From Oleispira sp963851095 (GTDB taxonomy: Bacteria; Pseudomonadota; Gammaproteobacteria; Pseudomonadales; Oceanobacteraceae), in the NCBI GenBank assembly GCA_963851095.1, contig CAWKOX010000012.1, forward strand, positions 1 through 64,000: a DNA stretch of 64,000 bases. Direction: 5' to 3'. The notes under the pieces are model-generated. The model made no database searches. It was not told the origin of the DNA and saw nothing but the letters and a program-made list of their open reading frames with translations. Of this stretch, positions 46,271-55,484 are shown piece by piece. Made by a program: the position numbers and the translations under genes. Position 1 is the first letter of the stretch. The number at the start of each line of letters is the position of its first letter.

Positions 46271-47239
46271 GTGCCTGTGACCAGTATCTCTGACGTTGAT
46301 GCCATTCCCTTTATCTTAACGAGCGAAGCTTGTGAAGAAGCTGTGAATGAGCTTTCAACCTTACAAGACCTCCTTCGTTGGGGCATTAGCCGCATGCACG
46401 AAGCCGATTTGTTTTTTGGTCATGGTACGGACAACGCATTAGACGATGCCGTTATGTTAGCGACTCATGCGCTCAATCTGCCTTGGGATATCGATCATGT
46501 GTGGCAAGCCGCACGACTGACTCGATCTGAGCGAGAGTCTGTAATTTCATTATTTTCTCGCCGCATTAATGAACGTATGCCGACGCCTTATATTACCGGT
46601 GAAGCTTGGTTCTATGGCTTACCGTTTAAAGTAGATGAGCGTGTATTAATCCCGCGTTCGCCCATTGCTGAAATTATTGCCGCACGCTTCCAGCCTTGGT
46701 TGGGTAATAAACCTGTTAATCGTATTATGGATTTGTGCACGGGCAGTGGCTGTATTGGTATCGCCTGTGCTATGGAATTTCCTCAGGCTCACGTTGAGCT
46801 GTTGGATATTTCCTTTGAAGCCTTAGCGCTGGCGGATGAAAACATCTTTAGTCATGGCTTAAGCGATCGCGTGATGGCTTTGCAGTCTGATTTGTTTAGC
46901 GCCGCTGATGGCAAGTACGACATTATTGTTTCAAATCCTCCGTATGTTGATGCCGATGATATGAACTCGCTTCCAGACGAGTTTCATAATGAACCTGAGT
47001 TAGCCTTGGCTGCTGGTGAAGATGGCTTAGATCTTGTGCGTATTATGTTGGCAGAAGCGCGTCAGTATTTAGCCGATGATGGTATTTTTATTGTAGAAGT
47101 CGGTAATAGCTGGCCTGCATTAGAAGATGCATATCCAGAAGTGCCTTTTATGTGGCAAGAATTTGAAGCGGGTGGTCACGGTGTTTTTGTATTAACCGCT
47201 GACCAGCTTGATGAGTGCGCTGAAGCGTTGAAGTTTTAG
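46271..47239 (+). CDS. prmB: Ribosomal protein L3 glutamine methyltransferase
   Basis: 322 residues. It methylates the side chain of a glutamine in ribosomal protein uL3. The N-terminal helical domain and ERMPTPYITGEAWFYGLPFKVDERVLIPRSPIAE precede SAM motif MDLCTGSGCIGIACA. The substrate-site SNPPYVDADDM shows the NPPY of glutamine N5-methyltransferases. The VDERVLIPRSPIAE block and length fit PrmB better than PrmC. It starts with GTG at 46271 or 46277, with no strong ribosome-binding site. Confidence 0.9.
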   Translation: MPVTSISDVDAIPFILTSEACEEAVNELSTLQDLLRWGISRMHEADLFFGHGTDNALDDAVMLATHALNLPWDIDHVWQAARLTRSERESVISLFSRRINERMPTPYITGEAWFYGLPFKVDERVLIPRSPIAEIIAARFQPWLGNKPVNRIMDLCTGSGCIGIACAMEFPQAHVELLDISFEALALADENIFSHGLSDRVMALQSDLFSAADGKYDIIVSNPPYVDADDMNSLPDEFHNEPELALAAGEDGLDLVRIMLAEARQYLADDGIFIVEVGNSWPALEDAYPEVPFMWQEFEAGGHGVFVLTADQLDECAEALKF

Positions 47240-47291
47240 TATTATCAATAGATAACTTAAGAAAGTACTTGCAACACTAGGTTTATAAAAC

Positions 47292-47470
47292 GATCCAGTA
47301 TTGGGTATTTATTCTGCAAAACGGCGTAAATACGTATAACTCACATCCATGTGAGTTACCCTGCGGGCAGCTACGCTGTGCAAAACTTGCTCCTGCAGTT
47401 TTGTCCCTGTAGCCTCAGCTAAAACATCCATGTTTTAGATGTTTGCTCCATTAATACCCAAGACTGGATC
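47292..47470. repeat. 179-bp inverted-repeat element (MITE- or REP-like)
   Basis: The ends are near-perfect inverted repeats of 21 bp: GATCCAGTATTGGGTATTTAT (47292-47312) and the reverse complement of 47450-47470, differing at two positions. Inside are three hairpins: AACTCACAT CC ATGTGAGTT (47338-47357), CAAAACT...AGTTTTG (47380-47402) and CTAAAACAT CC ATGTTTTAG (47419-47438). Two share the core ACATCCATGT. It holds no gene and fills most of the 312-bp gap between prmB and aroC. Target-site duplications are not obvious. Confidence 0.7.
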
Positions 47471-47551
47471 TTAAAATGTTTACGTATTCTATATCTGGGT
47501 GGTTTACCAAGCTAAATCGTTCAAACTAACAAATTTAAAACGGACAAAAAT

Positions 47552-48656
47552 ATGTCGGGTAATACATTTGGTAAAAGTTTCACCGTTACTACCTTTGGTG
47601 AAAGTCACGGTATCGCGTTAGGCTGTATTGTTGATGGCTGTCCTCCAGGAATCGAGTTGTGCGAAGCCGATTTACAGCACGATTTAGACTTGCGTAAACC
47701 GGGTACGTCTAAGTTTACCACTCAGCGTCGCGAACCTGACCAAGTGAAAATTTTATCCGGTGTGTTTGAAGGTAAAACCACCGGTACGCCAATTGGTATG
47801 ATCATCGAAAATACCGATCAGCGCTCAAAAGATTATTCCAATATTGCGGATACCTTCCGTCCAGCCCATGCCGATTATGCGTATACCCATAAATACGGTT
47901 TCCGTGATTATCGTGGTGGTGGTCGTTCTTCCGCACGTGAAACCGCCATGCGTGTTGCCGCCGGTGCGGTCGCCAAGAAATTCTTATTAGCCAAAGGCAT
48001 TGAGGTTACGTGGTTACTTATCTCAGCTTGGGCCTATTAAAATCGATAATGCTAATTTTGACTGGAACGAAGTACGTAATAATCCATTCTTCTGCCCCGA
48101 TGCATCTAAAGTGCCAGAAATGGAAAGCTACATGGAAGCACTGCGTAAAGAGTGTAACTCCGTTGGCGCGAAAATCAGCGTGACAGCAACCGGTTTAAAA
48201 CCGGGCCTTGGCGAACCGATTTTTGATCGTCTAGACGCTGAAATTGCTCATGCATTAATGAGTATTAATGCGGTGAAAGGCGTTGAAATTGGTGATGGTT
48301 TTGATTGTGTTGCTCAAAAGGGCACAGAGCATCGCGATGAAATGACTCCTGAAGGCTTTTTAGCCAATCACTCGGGCGGCATCGTTGGTGGTATCAGTAC
48401 TGGCCAAGATATTATTGCTCATATCGCCTTAAAGCCAACATCGAGCATGGCGATTCCAGGTCGTTCGATTAATAGTGCTGGCGAGCCGATTGAAGTGATT
48501 ACTAAAGGTCGTCATGATCCGTGTGTGGGCATTCGCGCGACGCCAATCGCTGAAGCGATGCTAGCCATCGTATTGATGGATCATTTCTTACGCAACCGCG
48601 GTCAGAATGCCGACGTTGTTTGTGATACGCCTATTATTAAAGGTCAGGCTGACTAG
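47552..48656 (+). pseudogene. aroC: Chorismate synthase, interrupted by one frameshift
   Basis: Chorismate synthase makes chorismate from EPSP, the last step of the shared aromatic pathway. Frame one gives SGNTFGKSFTVTTFGESHG and YRGGGRSSARET, then goes out of frame after GIEV. Frame two takes up RGYLSQLGPIKID and runs to the end with NHSGGIVGGISTGQ and KPTSSM. Removing one T at 48006/48007 (GAGGTTACG to GAGGTACG) restores a 367-residue protein, the normal length, with every conserved block. Since aroC is usually required for growth without aromatics, a sequencing or assembly error is as likely as real inactivation. Type pseudogene describes the sequence as given. Confidence 0.9.
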
Positions 48657-48787
48657 TAGTCGAGTCGTTCACAGGCTCGATCTGTATCGCGTTGGGATAC
48701 AGCCTCAGCGCTGTTATTTTAAGCTAGGTTCATATTCATGGGCCTAGCGATTTACCTTCCTTTTTTACACGCCCCAAGAGAAAAATT

Positions 48788-50032
48788 ATGTCTGTGCCGT
48801 ATTGGCGTTTGTCTGGATTTTACGGACTGTACTTTGCCTTAATCGGCTGCATTGTTCCGTTCTGGGGAATTTATCTTCAGCACCGTTCATTCAGTGCTGC
48901 GGATATCGGACTGCTGTTGGCGTTATTTAGCGCGGTGCGTATTGTTGCGCCCAATATTTGGGCGAGCTTAAGTTATTCTATTGAACACATCATCGCACCT
49001 ATTCAGCTGATGCGCTTGGGCGGGGTATTAATGACGTTGAGCTTTGTCGCTTTTTATTGGGCGACTGAGTTTTGGCATTATGCGGTCATTATGCTTATTT
49101 ATGGTTTTTTCTGGTCGGCAATCTTGCCTCAGTACGAAACACTGACTCTGAATCATATTAAGGATAACGTTAGTATTTATAGCAACATGCTGCTCTGGGG
49201 TTCCACAGGATTTATCATTGTGGTGACAGTATTAGGTTGGGCGTTTGATTACATCAGCATCGAAAATTTACCGGCAATTATGCTGGGGATTATGGCGCTT
49301 ATTGTACTGAATAGTTTGGTTTTGATACCGGCACCAGAATTAAAAACAGCCAATGGTCAAGAATTTGAGAATGACCAAGCAATTGAAAGTCATCAAGAAG
49401 CCGAGACTGAAACGGCAATCGCACAACGAAATACACCCGATCAGCACAATAAGAACCGTCGACTTAAGATTGGGCTGTATAGCTTTTTAATCATCAATGT
49501 CTTATTGCAAATAACGCACGGCCCTTATTACGTATTTTTTACCATGCACCTGCAGCAATTTGACTACAGCAATAGCATGATTGGTTTATTGTGGTCTTTA
49601 GGCGTGCTCGCGGAGATTGTACTGTTTTGGAAAATATCCTTTTTCATGCGCCGCTGGTCATGGCGAGAACTGGTCATTCTGTCGTTATTACTTACGACTC
49701 TGCGCTGGGCGATTACCGCTTATTTTGCCAGTAATCTAACCTTGTTGATCTTTGCACAATGCCTGCATGCTTTTAGTTTTGCGTTATTGCATGTTGTTTC
49801 CATTAGTTATATCGGTCTCTTTTTTCCTGGCAAGCAGCGTTTACAAGGGCAAGCACTTTATAGTGGGCTAGGGTTTGGCTTAGGGGGCGCATTGGGGGCT
49901 TATTTAGCTGGAGTAACTTGGGCAATTCAAGGCTCACAGTTTGTGTTTATCAGTGCCGCAGCCATTGCATTGATCGCGGCGGTTATTGCATTTTATGGTT
50001 TACCGAAGAAAAAATTTGAACGTTCTTGCTAG
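48788..50032 (+). CDS. MFS transporter, HcaT / phenylpropionate-permease-like
   Basis: 414 residues with twelve membrane segments. The start WRLSGFYGLYFALIGCIVPFWGIYLQHRSFSAADIGLLLALFSAVRIVAPNIW is the typical MFS_1-like (HcaT/NupG-related) N-terminus. A hydrophilic central loop of about 45 residues (E/Q/N-rich) separates the halves, longer than usual. The substrate is not known; the name HcaT reflects family resemblance only. Single gene followed by a long terminator. Confidence 0.85.
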   Translation: MSVPYWRLSGFYGLYFALIGCIVPFWGIYLQHRSFSAADIGLLLALFSAVRIVAPNIWASLSYSIEHIIAPIQLMRLGGVLMTLSFVAFYWATEFWHYAVIMLIYGFFWSAILPQYETLTLNHIKDNVSIYSNMLLWGSTGFIIVVTVLGWAFDYISIENLPAIMLGIMALIVLNSLVLIPAPELKTANGQEFENDQAIESHQEAETETAIAQRNTPDQHNKNRRLKIGLYSFLIINVLLQITHGPYYVFFTMHLQQFDYSNSMIGLLWSLGVLAEIVLFWKISFFMRRWSWRELVILSLLLTTLRWAITAYFASNLTLLIFAQCLHAFSFALLHVVSISYIGLFFPGKQRLQGQALYSGLGFGLGGALGAYLAGVTWAIQGSQFVFISAAAIALIAAVIAFYGLPKKKFERSC

Positions 50033-50124
50033 GTACTTGTCATAACTAACATCATGTTTTAAAAGAGCGATTGCTTACCTTGTGAGTATCTTTTAAACAG
50101 TTTTCATAGTGATTAGGTCCCTTG

Positions 50125-50176
50125 GCCGGCTCATTAATAATATTTAACGATATTATTTAATCAGTCGGCATTTTTT
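50125..50176 (+). terminator. Long-stem terminator after the MFS gene
   Basis: GCCGGCTCATTAATAATAT pairs with ATATTATTTAATCAGTCGGC around TTAACG, with a few bulges and G-U pairs, and is followed by A and six T. Confidence 0.75.
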
Positions 50177-50244
50177 ATTCTACAAAAATAACTTATGATG
50201 CTGATTCGCTTACATAATTTCATGTTTTAGGTGGTTCTTTAGCC

Positions 50245-50697
50245 ATGTCATCGTATGATCAAGAATCGATAGTTTACGGTATTATTCGAGATATCCCTGC
50301 AGGGGGAGAGCTTGAAGCGTATCGTCGTCGCCGCACGAATTGGTCGGCCATTCAGGAACTGCCTTCTAGCCTTGATGACGACTGGCCTTTTCTATCCCGT
50401 GAAATGTTTTCTATGCCTGGCCCAGACGTATTTTCTGGTACTTATCATACGCAACTCATACACTTTGCTGCGTCGTATAATTCTATCGAGTACGAATGGG
50501 AGCGTTGGATCAGTCGTTTTGAAGCGATGTTACGCTCTATGTATTGGTCGAGTGCGACTGTGCACCTTGAAACTGAACTGTCGGGCAAGCATACCTTCTC
50601 TTGGGAAAGCTCTGAAACAGGCCATAACCCTCACGATAGTGAGTTAAAAATGGTGTGCGAGTGGGAACGAGAATCTAATTTCTCTCATCGTCGATAG
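50245..50697 (+). CDS. Hypothetical protein, 150 residues
   Basis: Soluble, rich in W, S, E and Y, with no signal peptide. Central phrases are IRDIPAGGELEAYRRRRTNWSAIQELP and NSIEYEWERWISRFEAMLRSMYWSSATVHLETE. I do not recognise a family. It sits before yheU on the same strand with an 80-bp gap. The start at 50245 is the only reasonable ATG. Confidence 0.65.
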   Translation: MSSYDQESIVYGIIRDIPAGGELEAYRRRRTNWSAIQELPSSLDDDWPFLSREMFSMPGPDVFSGTYHTQLIHFAASYNSIEYEWERWISRFEAMLRSMYWSSATVHLETELSGKHTFSWESSETGHNPHDSELKMVCEWERESNFSHRR

Positions 50698-50776
50698 CAT
50701 GTCTGTTTATCGTTTATCGCGCGTTTAAACCGCGCCGTTTAAAATACCTTTCCGTATACCACTCATAAGGGCAACC

Positions 50777-51052
50777 ATGTCTGATTTTCATAATGCGCCA
50801 CCCGAATACGATGATGAAGAAGCTGGAGTTATTGAAATTCCATACCAAGGATTATCTGCAGATGCTCTAGCAGGGATCATTGGGGAATTCGTCAGTCGTG
50901 ATGGAACCGATTATGGTGAATTTGAATACAGCTTAGAAGATAAAATCTCTCAGGTTAAAGAACAATTAAAAGCCGGTCATTTAACCCTATTATTTGACCC
51001 TATTAACCAAAGCTGCCAAATTGTTAATAGACGAGATTGGAAAACATCTTAA
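50777..51052 (+). CDS. yheU: YheU family protein (UPF0270)
   Basis: 91 residues. EIPYQGLSADALAGIIGEFVSRDGTDYGEFEYSLEDKISQVKEQLKAG matches YheU closely in pattern (IP.Q.LS...L..LIE.FV.REGTDYG), but it has an acidic N-terminal extension of about 17 residues. The function of the family is unknown. It is followed after 48 bp by another small gene on the same strand. Confidence 0.85.
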   Translation: MSDFHNAPPEYDDEEAGVIEIPYQGLSADALAGIIGEFVSRDGTDYGEFEYSLEDKISQVKEQLKAGHLTLLFDPINQSCQIVNRRDWKTS

Positions 51053-51100
51053 TCTGCGATTGAACGCTCGAATATTAAATCTAAGTAATGGAGGGGCTGT

Positions 51101-51310
51101 ATGAATGACATCTCACGTCAGCGTTTAAAGCGCACGCTCTCTTCAGCGCTCGTCAATATCGATAAAATGCAAACTGAGTTAGCGCTGGTACGCGCTCAGT
51201 GTAAATTGCTTCAAGAAGAAATGCGTGCCATTCGAGTACGTTCAAAGCGCAGTATGATGCACAGTATTACGCCCTCTGATAATGACCCAGATAAAAAGAA
51301 TACGGCTTAA
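51101..51310 (+). CDS. Small coiled-coil hypothetical protein
   Basis: 69 residues: a single amphipathic helix (IDKMQTELALVRAQCKLLQEEMRAIRVRSKR) with one Cys and a polar tail. GGAG lies about 10 bases before the ATG. It is short, with no family recognised, but start, ribosome-binding site and codon use look genuine. Its end touches the convergent mnmC (4-bp overlap). Confidence 0.55.
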   Translation: MNDISRQRLKRTLSSALVNIDKMQTELALVRAQCKLLQEEMRAIRVRSKRSMMHSITPSDNDPDKKNTA

Positions 51311-53450
51311 CGCTTATTTCTCACCATCTCTCTGATGTAAAAACGCCCAGGGAGTAGGGCTTCTGCATGATCTTTTGCTAATGGAAAATTCTCTTCACAG
51401 ATATATGCCGCAATAAGCTCTGCACATAAGGGCGCAGACGTTAAACCCCGAGACCCATGACCAATGTTTAAATACAGTCCGGAATGAAACTTGGCCGCTT
51501 GTCTGGGGTAGCGAGCAAGATTCTTACGGATAGCGGTGAAGTCCTGATCAAACGCATCATCATCCATGAGTGGGCCTGTCATGGGTAAATAATCTGGGGT
51601 TGTGCAGCGAAATCCTGTACGCCCAGGTAGTAAGCTTTCTGTAGACTCCTTAGATTCTGTCGACTTTAATGTTTGATGCAGTTGCTGAAATTCTTCTCCA
51701 AAGTCATCAAGGTATTCAAAGTTCTTTTGCTGGTCTTTAAGGCGTAATGCCGTTTCATCATCTTTAATGTTGTAGCTAGCACCCAAACAGTATTTTCCAT
51801 TTTCGGCAGGGGCGATATAGCCTTTTCCGCATAAAACAGTTTTTAGATGGATGCCTCTTTTATCGCCTTCCTGTTTATTTAAGTAAGTCAGCTGACCCCG
51901 AATCGACTTTGTAGGAAGGTAACAATGAGGCAATAGCTTTTGGCTTTGGTTAGCACAGGCAATAATGACGTGGCTATATTGGTTATAGTGGCGACCGTCG
52001 CTGTCGGAAGTACCAGAGGCAGAATCATCAGTCAGCAACCAATGATCCCCTTGTTTAACCAATGAAGTAATGGCCTTTTTCTCAACTGAAATTAGCGGAT
52101 GTTTTACCAATTGCTGGCAGAGTCGTAGAGGGCTAACCCAGCCTGCTTCAGGGAAAAATAAGCCTCCATTAGTTCATCGTTAATCCGCTAATATCAGACG
52201 CTTCTTCGCGGCTTACACTGTGCAATAGCTGTTTAGGATAGTGAGTATTTTCAATAAACTTTTGCTGGCGCTTGGCTTCTTTTTCGGTGCTTGCCAATTG
52301 AATTAATCCACAATTATCCCAGCCATCTCCCGGCTCAAGTTGTTGATACAGCCAGCGTAATGACTGTAGGTAACCTTGCACATAAATATCGCTATGGGTT
52401 GCTTCTCCGGCGGCTAGCTTGGCGTACATGGCTCCTTGAGGGTTGCCTGAAGCTTCGGTAGCGATACCATGTTGATCAATAATTGTGACTTCTATGCCGC
52501 GTCTTGCTAGCGCATAAGCGGTAGTGCAGCCAGCAATGCCCGCGCCAATAATCGCAATGTGTTCAACTGGCTTAGCTGCGGGTTTTAGCCAAGGCTTGAT
52601 GTGGTTCAACGGATTCTCAAGTGGCCCCTGACTTTGAATAAAGATGCCATGCATCATTTCACGCTTCATGCCAAAGCCGGTAACTTTTTGCAGTTTAAAG
52701 CCTGATGCTGTTAATCCGCGGCGCACATCGCCCGCCGCCGTGAAAGTTGCGAGGCTGGTCTTTTCACGGCTTAAACGCGCCATAGAAGAGTAGAGAGAAT
52801 CGGTCCACATATCTGGATTTTTAGCGGGTGCAAAACCATCTAAATACCACGCATCTATAGGGCCATTCAGTTGGGGTAAGGCAGCGGCTACATCATCAAA
52901 AATTAAGGTCAGAGTTAAGTTTTGATCTTTAAACTGTAAGCTATGAAACCCTTTAATGAGCAAGGGGTATTCTGCAATGAGCTGGTCGGTTAAATCACTT
53001 AATTGAGGAAATAAGGCCAAGGCTTGGGCTATTTGGGCTTTGTCTAAAGGAAATTTTTCGATACTTATAAAATGTAAGTGATTACTCGCTTGCTCATTTT
53101 GTAGCAGGCGAAGACTGGCTGCGCTGAAAATTAATCCACTCAAACCAGGTTAAAATAAAATTCAGACCCGTACCGAAGCCCGTTTCTAATACGGTAAAAG
53201 TGCCATTGTGATCTTGCCATCTTTGCGTCAGCTTACTTGGGTTAATAAATACGTAGCGACTTTCATCGATGCCACTGTCGGTATTGAAATAAAAATCATC
53301 AAACTCTTCAGATTTGGGCTGGCCTTGGGCGTCCCAGTTAAGGTTGGCTTGGCGAAGCGAGGCCTGAGTCACGGCTTCTGGAGTATGTGAATCAGACGCT
53401 GAAGCAGTCTTATTAAAAGCAGGTGATGATTTTTTCAACGGGCAGCTCAC
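51307..53450 (-). pseudogene. mnmC: tRNA mnm5s2U bifunctional enzyme MnmC, interrupted by two frameshifts
   Basis: MnmC finishes the 5-methylaminomethyl group of the wobble uridine in some tRNAs. An N-terminal methyltransferase (FDDFYFNTDSGIDESRYVF; FGTGLNF; DGFAPAKNPDMWT) is fused to a C-terminal FAD oxidase (IAIIGAGIAGCTTAYALARRG; GHGSRGLTSAPLCAELIAA). The frame breaks near 53114 and again at 52171, where it reads AACTAATGG with a stop. Removing one T (coding strand) at each site joins 112 + 314 + 287 residues into a 713-residue protein with all blocks in order. The start is a GTG at 53450 with no clear ribosome-binding site. Confidence 0.9.
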
Positions 53451-53614
53451 GACAGAATGAAAATAAGATCGCTATTTTAGCCTGAGCGTTTACAGAGTGG
53501 TATGGGAGATAAGGTTTAATTGAAATATAGAGGGATAAAAAGGCTCTAATGACGACCTAACGCACACAAATGTGAGTAAGGGTGAACTGAATCTGTCATT
53601 GAGCCTAGTGTTCT

Positions 53615-53635
53615 AATAGCCAATAGTCAATAGCC
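53615..53635 (+). repeat. 7-bp tandem repeat, three copies
   Basis: AATAGCC, AATAGTC, AATAGCC in a row, between the mnmC and cyclophilin genes. Minor. Confidence 0.6.
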
Positions 53636-53655
53636 AAAGCGCGGGCTAGGTGCTT

Positions 53656-54276
53656 TTACTGCGCCTGAATAGCCGCTGGCGCTTCTTTTAACTGAATATT
53701 CTTGATGGCTACAGGGTTAACCGGAACATCGCCAGACTTAGTCTGAACACGTGCAATGGCATCGACAACGTCCATACCTTTGGTGACTTTACCAAAAACG
53801 GCATAACCATAGTCACGACCACCGTGATTTAAAAAGTCATTATCTTTATGGTTAATAAAGAATTGGCTAGTCGCACTATCAACAATACCAGTACGTGCCA
53901 TCGCTAAAGTACCACGATCATTTTTTAGACCGTTTTTAGCTTCGTTTTTAATCGCTGGTAAGGTTGTTTTCTTCTGCATAAATTTATCAAAACCACCACC
54001 TTGAACCATAAAATTATTAATCACGCGGTGAAAGATGGTGCCGTTGTAAAAGCCACTTTCAACGTATTGCATAAAGTTAGCAACAGAAATAGGGGCAAGC
54101 TCTGCGTTAAGTTCAACTTCAATTTTACCCATGCTGGTATCAATCACGAGATCAATGGTTTTTTCGATGGTTTGTTTTTTTACATCTGCAGCAGCGATAG
54201 GGGTTGCACTAACGTCGGCTTGAGTAGAAAAAGAAAGGGAAAGTAGTAGGCCAAGAGCCAAGCTGATAGAACGCAT
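53656..54276 (-). CDS. Periplasmic cyclophilin-type peptidyl-prolyl isomerase
   Basis: 206 residues. A signal peptide (MRSISLALGLLLSLSFSTQA) puts it in the periplasm. The cyclophilin core shows APISVANFMQYVESGFYNGTIFHRVINNFMVQGGGF (FHRV and QGG of the active site), GTLAMAR and SQFFIN, then YAVFGKVTKGMDVVDAI. It resembles PpiA, with a short C-terminal extension. GGAG sits 7-11 bases before the ATG and is the right half of a perfect inverted repeat in the leader (see 54279-54343). Confidence 0.92.
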   Translation of the reverse strand: MRSISLALGLLLSLSFSTQADVSATPIAAADVKKQTIEKTIDLVIDTSMGKIEVELNAELAPISVANFMQYVESGFYNGTIFHRVINNFMVQGGGFDKFMQKKTTLPAIKNEAKNGLKNDRGTLAMARTGIVDSATSQFFINHKDNDFLNHGGRDYGYAVFGKVTKGMDVVDAIARVQTKSGDVPVNPVAIKNIQLKEAPAAIQAQ

Positions 54277-54278
54277 TG

Positions 54279-54343
54279 TTCAGATCTCCGATGATTTATT
54301 ATTGATGTTTAACTGTTGAGAAACATCATAATGGAGATCTGAA
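54279..54343 (-). promoter_or_regulatory. Leader hairpin that can mask the cyclophilin ribosome-binding site
   Basis: On the minus strand TTCAGATCTCC (54343-54333) is perfectly complementary to GGAGATCTGAA (54289-54279), which holds the ribosome-binding site and ends 2 bases before the ATG. A second, inner pair (GATGTTT with AAACATC) lies in the loop. If transcription starts upstream of 54343, the mRNA leader can hide the ribosome-binding site. Confidence 0.55.
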
Positions 54344-54441
54344 GCAAGTGCACTGCCTAGTCACGGTTAAAGTGAAAAAAGCAGTACACCTTTAAATAAA
54401 GCGGTGTTTCTTAATGTGAAAAAAGCAACCTGCGTGGGGCT

Positions 54442-55110
54442 TTACGACCAGCCCGCAGATTTACGGCCACCACGCATAGCGGGTATGGCTAAACCAAGCA
54501 CAATACCAAATACAATTAAGCCACCACCAATGATTAAATACGTGCGCTCTTTATTATCTTTTAAACGAGTATTATCGGCGGTTAATGTTTCTACTAAAAT
54601 TTCTAGCTCTTTATTACGTTTGGTTAGATGAGTATTTTTGCTGTCCAATTGCAAGGCGTTTGCGGAGATGTCAGTAATACGCTTCAATTCTTTTTCCAGC
54701 GATTTCTTTTCACGGATCAAACTAGAGTGATCGCCCGACAAAGAAGACTTCTCTGCACTCAGCGTTTCGGTTTGCTGCTTGAGAGTGTCTAATTCAGCTT
54801 TAACCTTAACCAATTCACGCTGAGACAAAATAAGTTTTTCTTTGGCAACCGGCTCATCTTCTAAATAGCGGGTTAGTACCCAGCCTTCTACGCCTTTATC
54901 GGTCGTGACTTTTGTATAGTTCTTATCTTCTGTTTGCTCGTGGTAAATTAAATGCTCACCACTTGGAAGCGCTTTTAAAATACGAAACTCACCACCAGGT
55001 CCTGAACGTAATTGCAGCCATAACTTGTCACTCACGTAACGTTTTTCAACCGCTGCGTAACTGGTTGCCGTCAGTAGGGTTAATAAAAGCATGCAAAATA
55101 ACTGTTTCAC
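54442..55110 (-). CDS. SH3-domain, coiled-coil membrane protein (TIGR04211/YgiM type)
   Basis: About 222 residues from the GTG at 55110, which has AGGTGG upstream; a GTG at 55119 is also in frame. A signal peptide is followed by a bacterial SH3 domain (about 25-90, KRYVSDKLWLQLRSGPGGEFRILKALPSG). A coiled coil (about 95-185) then leads to a C-terminal membrane helix (LIIGGGLIVFGIVLGLAIPAMRGG). The layout is that of the YgiM/TIGR04211 family. The SH3 domain should face the periplasm; function unknown. Confidence 0.88.
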   Translation of the reverse strand: MKQLFCMLLLTLLTATSYAAVEKRYVSDKLWLQLRSGPGGEFRILKALPSGEHLIYHEQTEDKNYTKVTTDKGVEGWVLTRYLEDEPVAKEKLILSQRELVKVKAELDTLKQQTETLSAEKSSLSGDHSSLIREKKSLEKELKRITDISANALQLDSKNTHLTKRNKELEILVETLTADNTRLKDNKERTYLIIGGGLIVFGIVLGLAIPAMRGGRKSAGWS

Positions 55111-55183
55111 GGGTACCACCTTTTTCTTGTCTATCTTATCGTAATTCGTTTATGAAATTCGTTCTTTCAGTCAATGCTACCCG

Positions 55184-55483
55184 TTAAGGTAGCACTTTCT
55201 TAAAGGGTTTTACTACGACGCTTTGGTAAACACCGGCTTCGATATAAGGATCTTCATCGGCCCATGCTTGTGCGGCAACAAGGGAATTGAACTCTGCCAC
55301 CACTAAACTGCCCGTAAAACCATCCGTGCCAGGATCTTCGCTATCAATAGCAGGGTGCGGCCCGGCGATCAATAAGCGGCCTTCGGCTTGAAGCACTTTT
55401 AAGCGTTCAAGGTGTGCAGGACGAACGGATAGGCGCTTGTCTAGGCTGTTTTCTACGTCTTGGCTAATAATGGCGTACCACAT
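55184..55483 (-). CDS. yciI: YciI family protein
   Basis: 99 residues. WYAIISQDVENSLDKRLSVRPAHLERLKVLQAEGRLLIAGPHPA and the later GSLVVAEFNSLVAAQAWADEDPYIEAGVY form the YciI ferredoxin-like fold, with the His of RPAHL. The reaction is unknown. It lies 1 bp after the yciB stop on the same strand, the normal partner of yciB in gammaproteobacteria. Confidence 0.92.
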   Translation of the reverse strand: MWYAIISQDVENSLDKRLSVRPAHLERLKVLQAEGRLLIAGPHPAIDSEDPGTDGFTGSLVVAEFNSLVAAQAWADEDPYIEAGVYQSVVVKPFKKVLP

Positions 55484-55484
55484 G

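Noticed and set aside
48001..48045. Programmed frameshift in aroC
   Set aside because: No slippery heptamer or stimulatory structure is visible; chorismate synthase is not known to use one.
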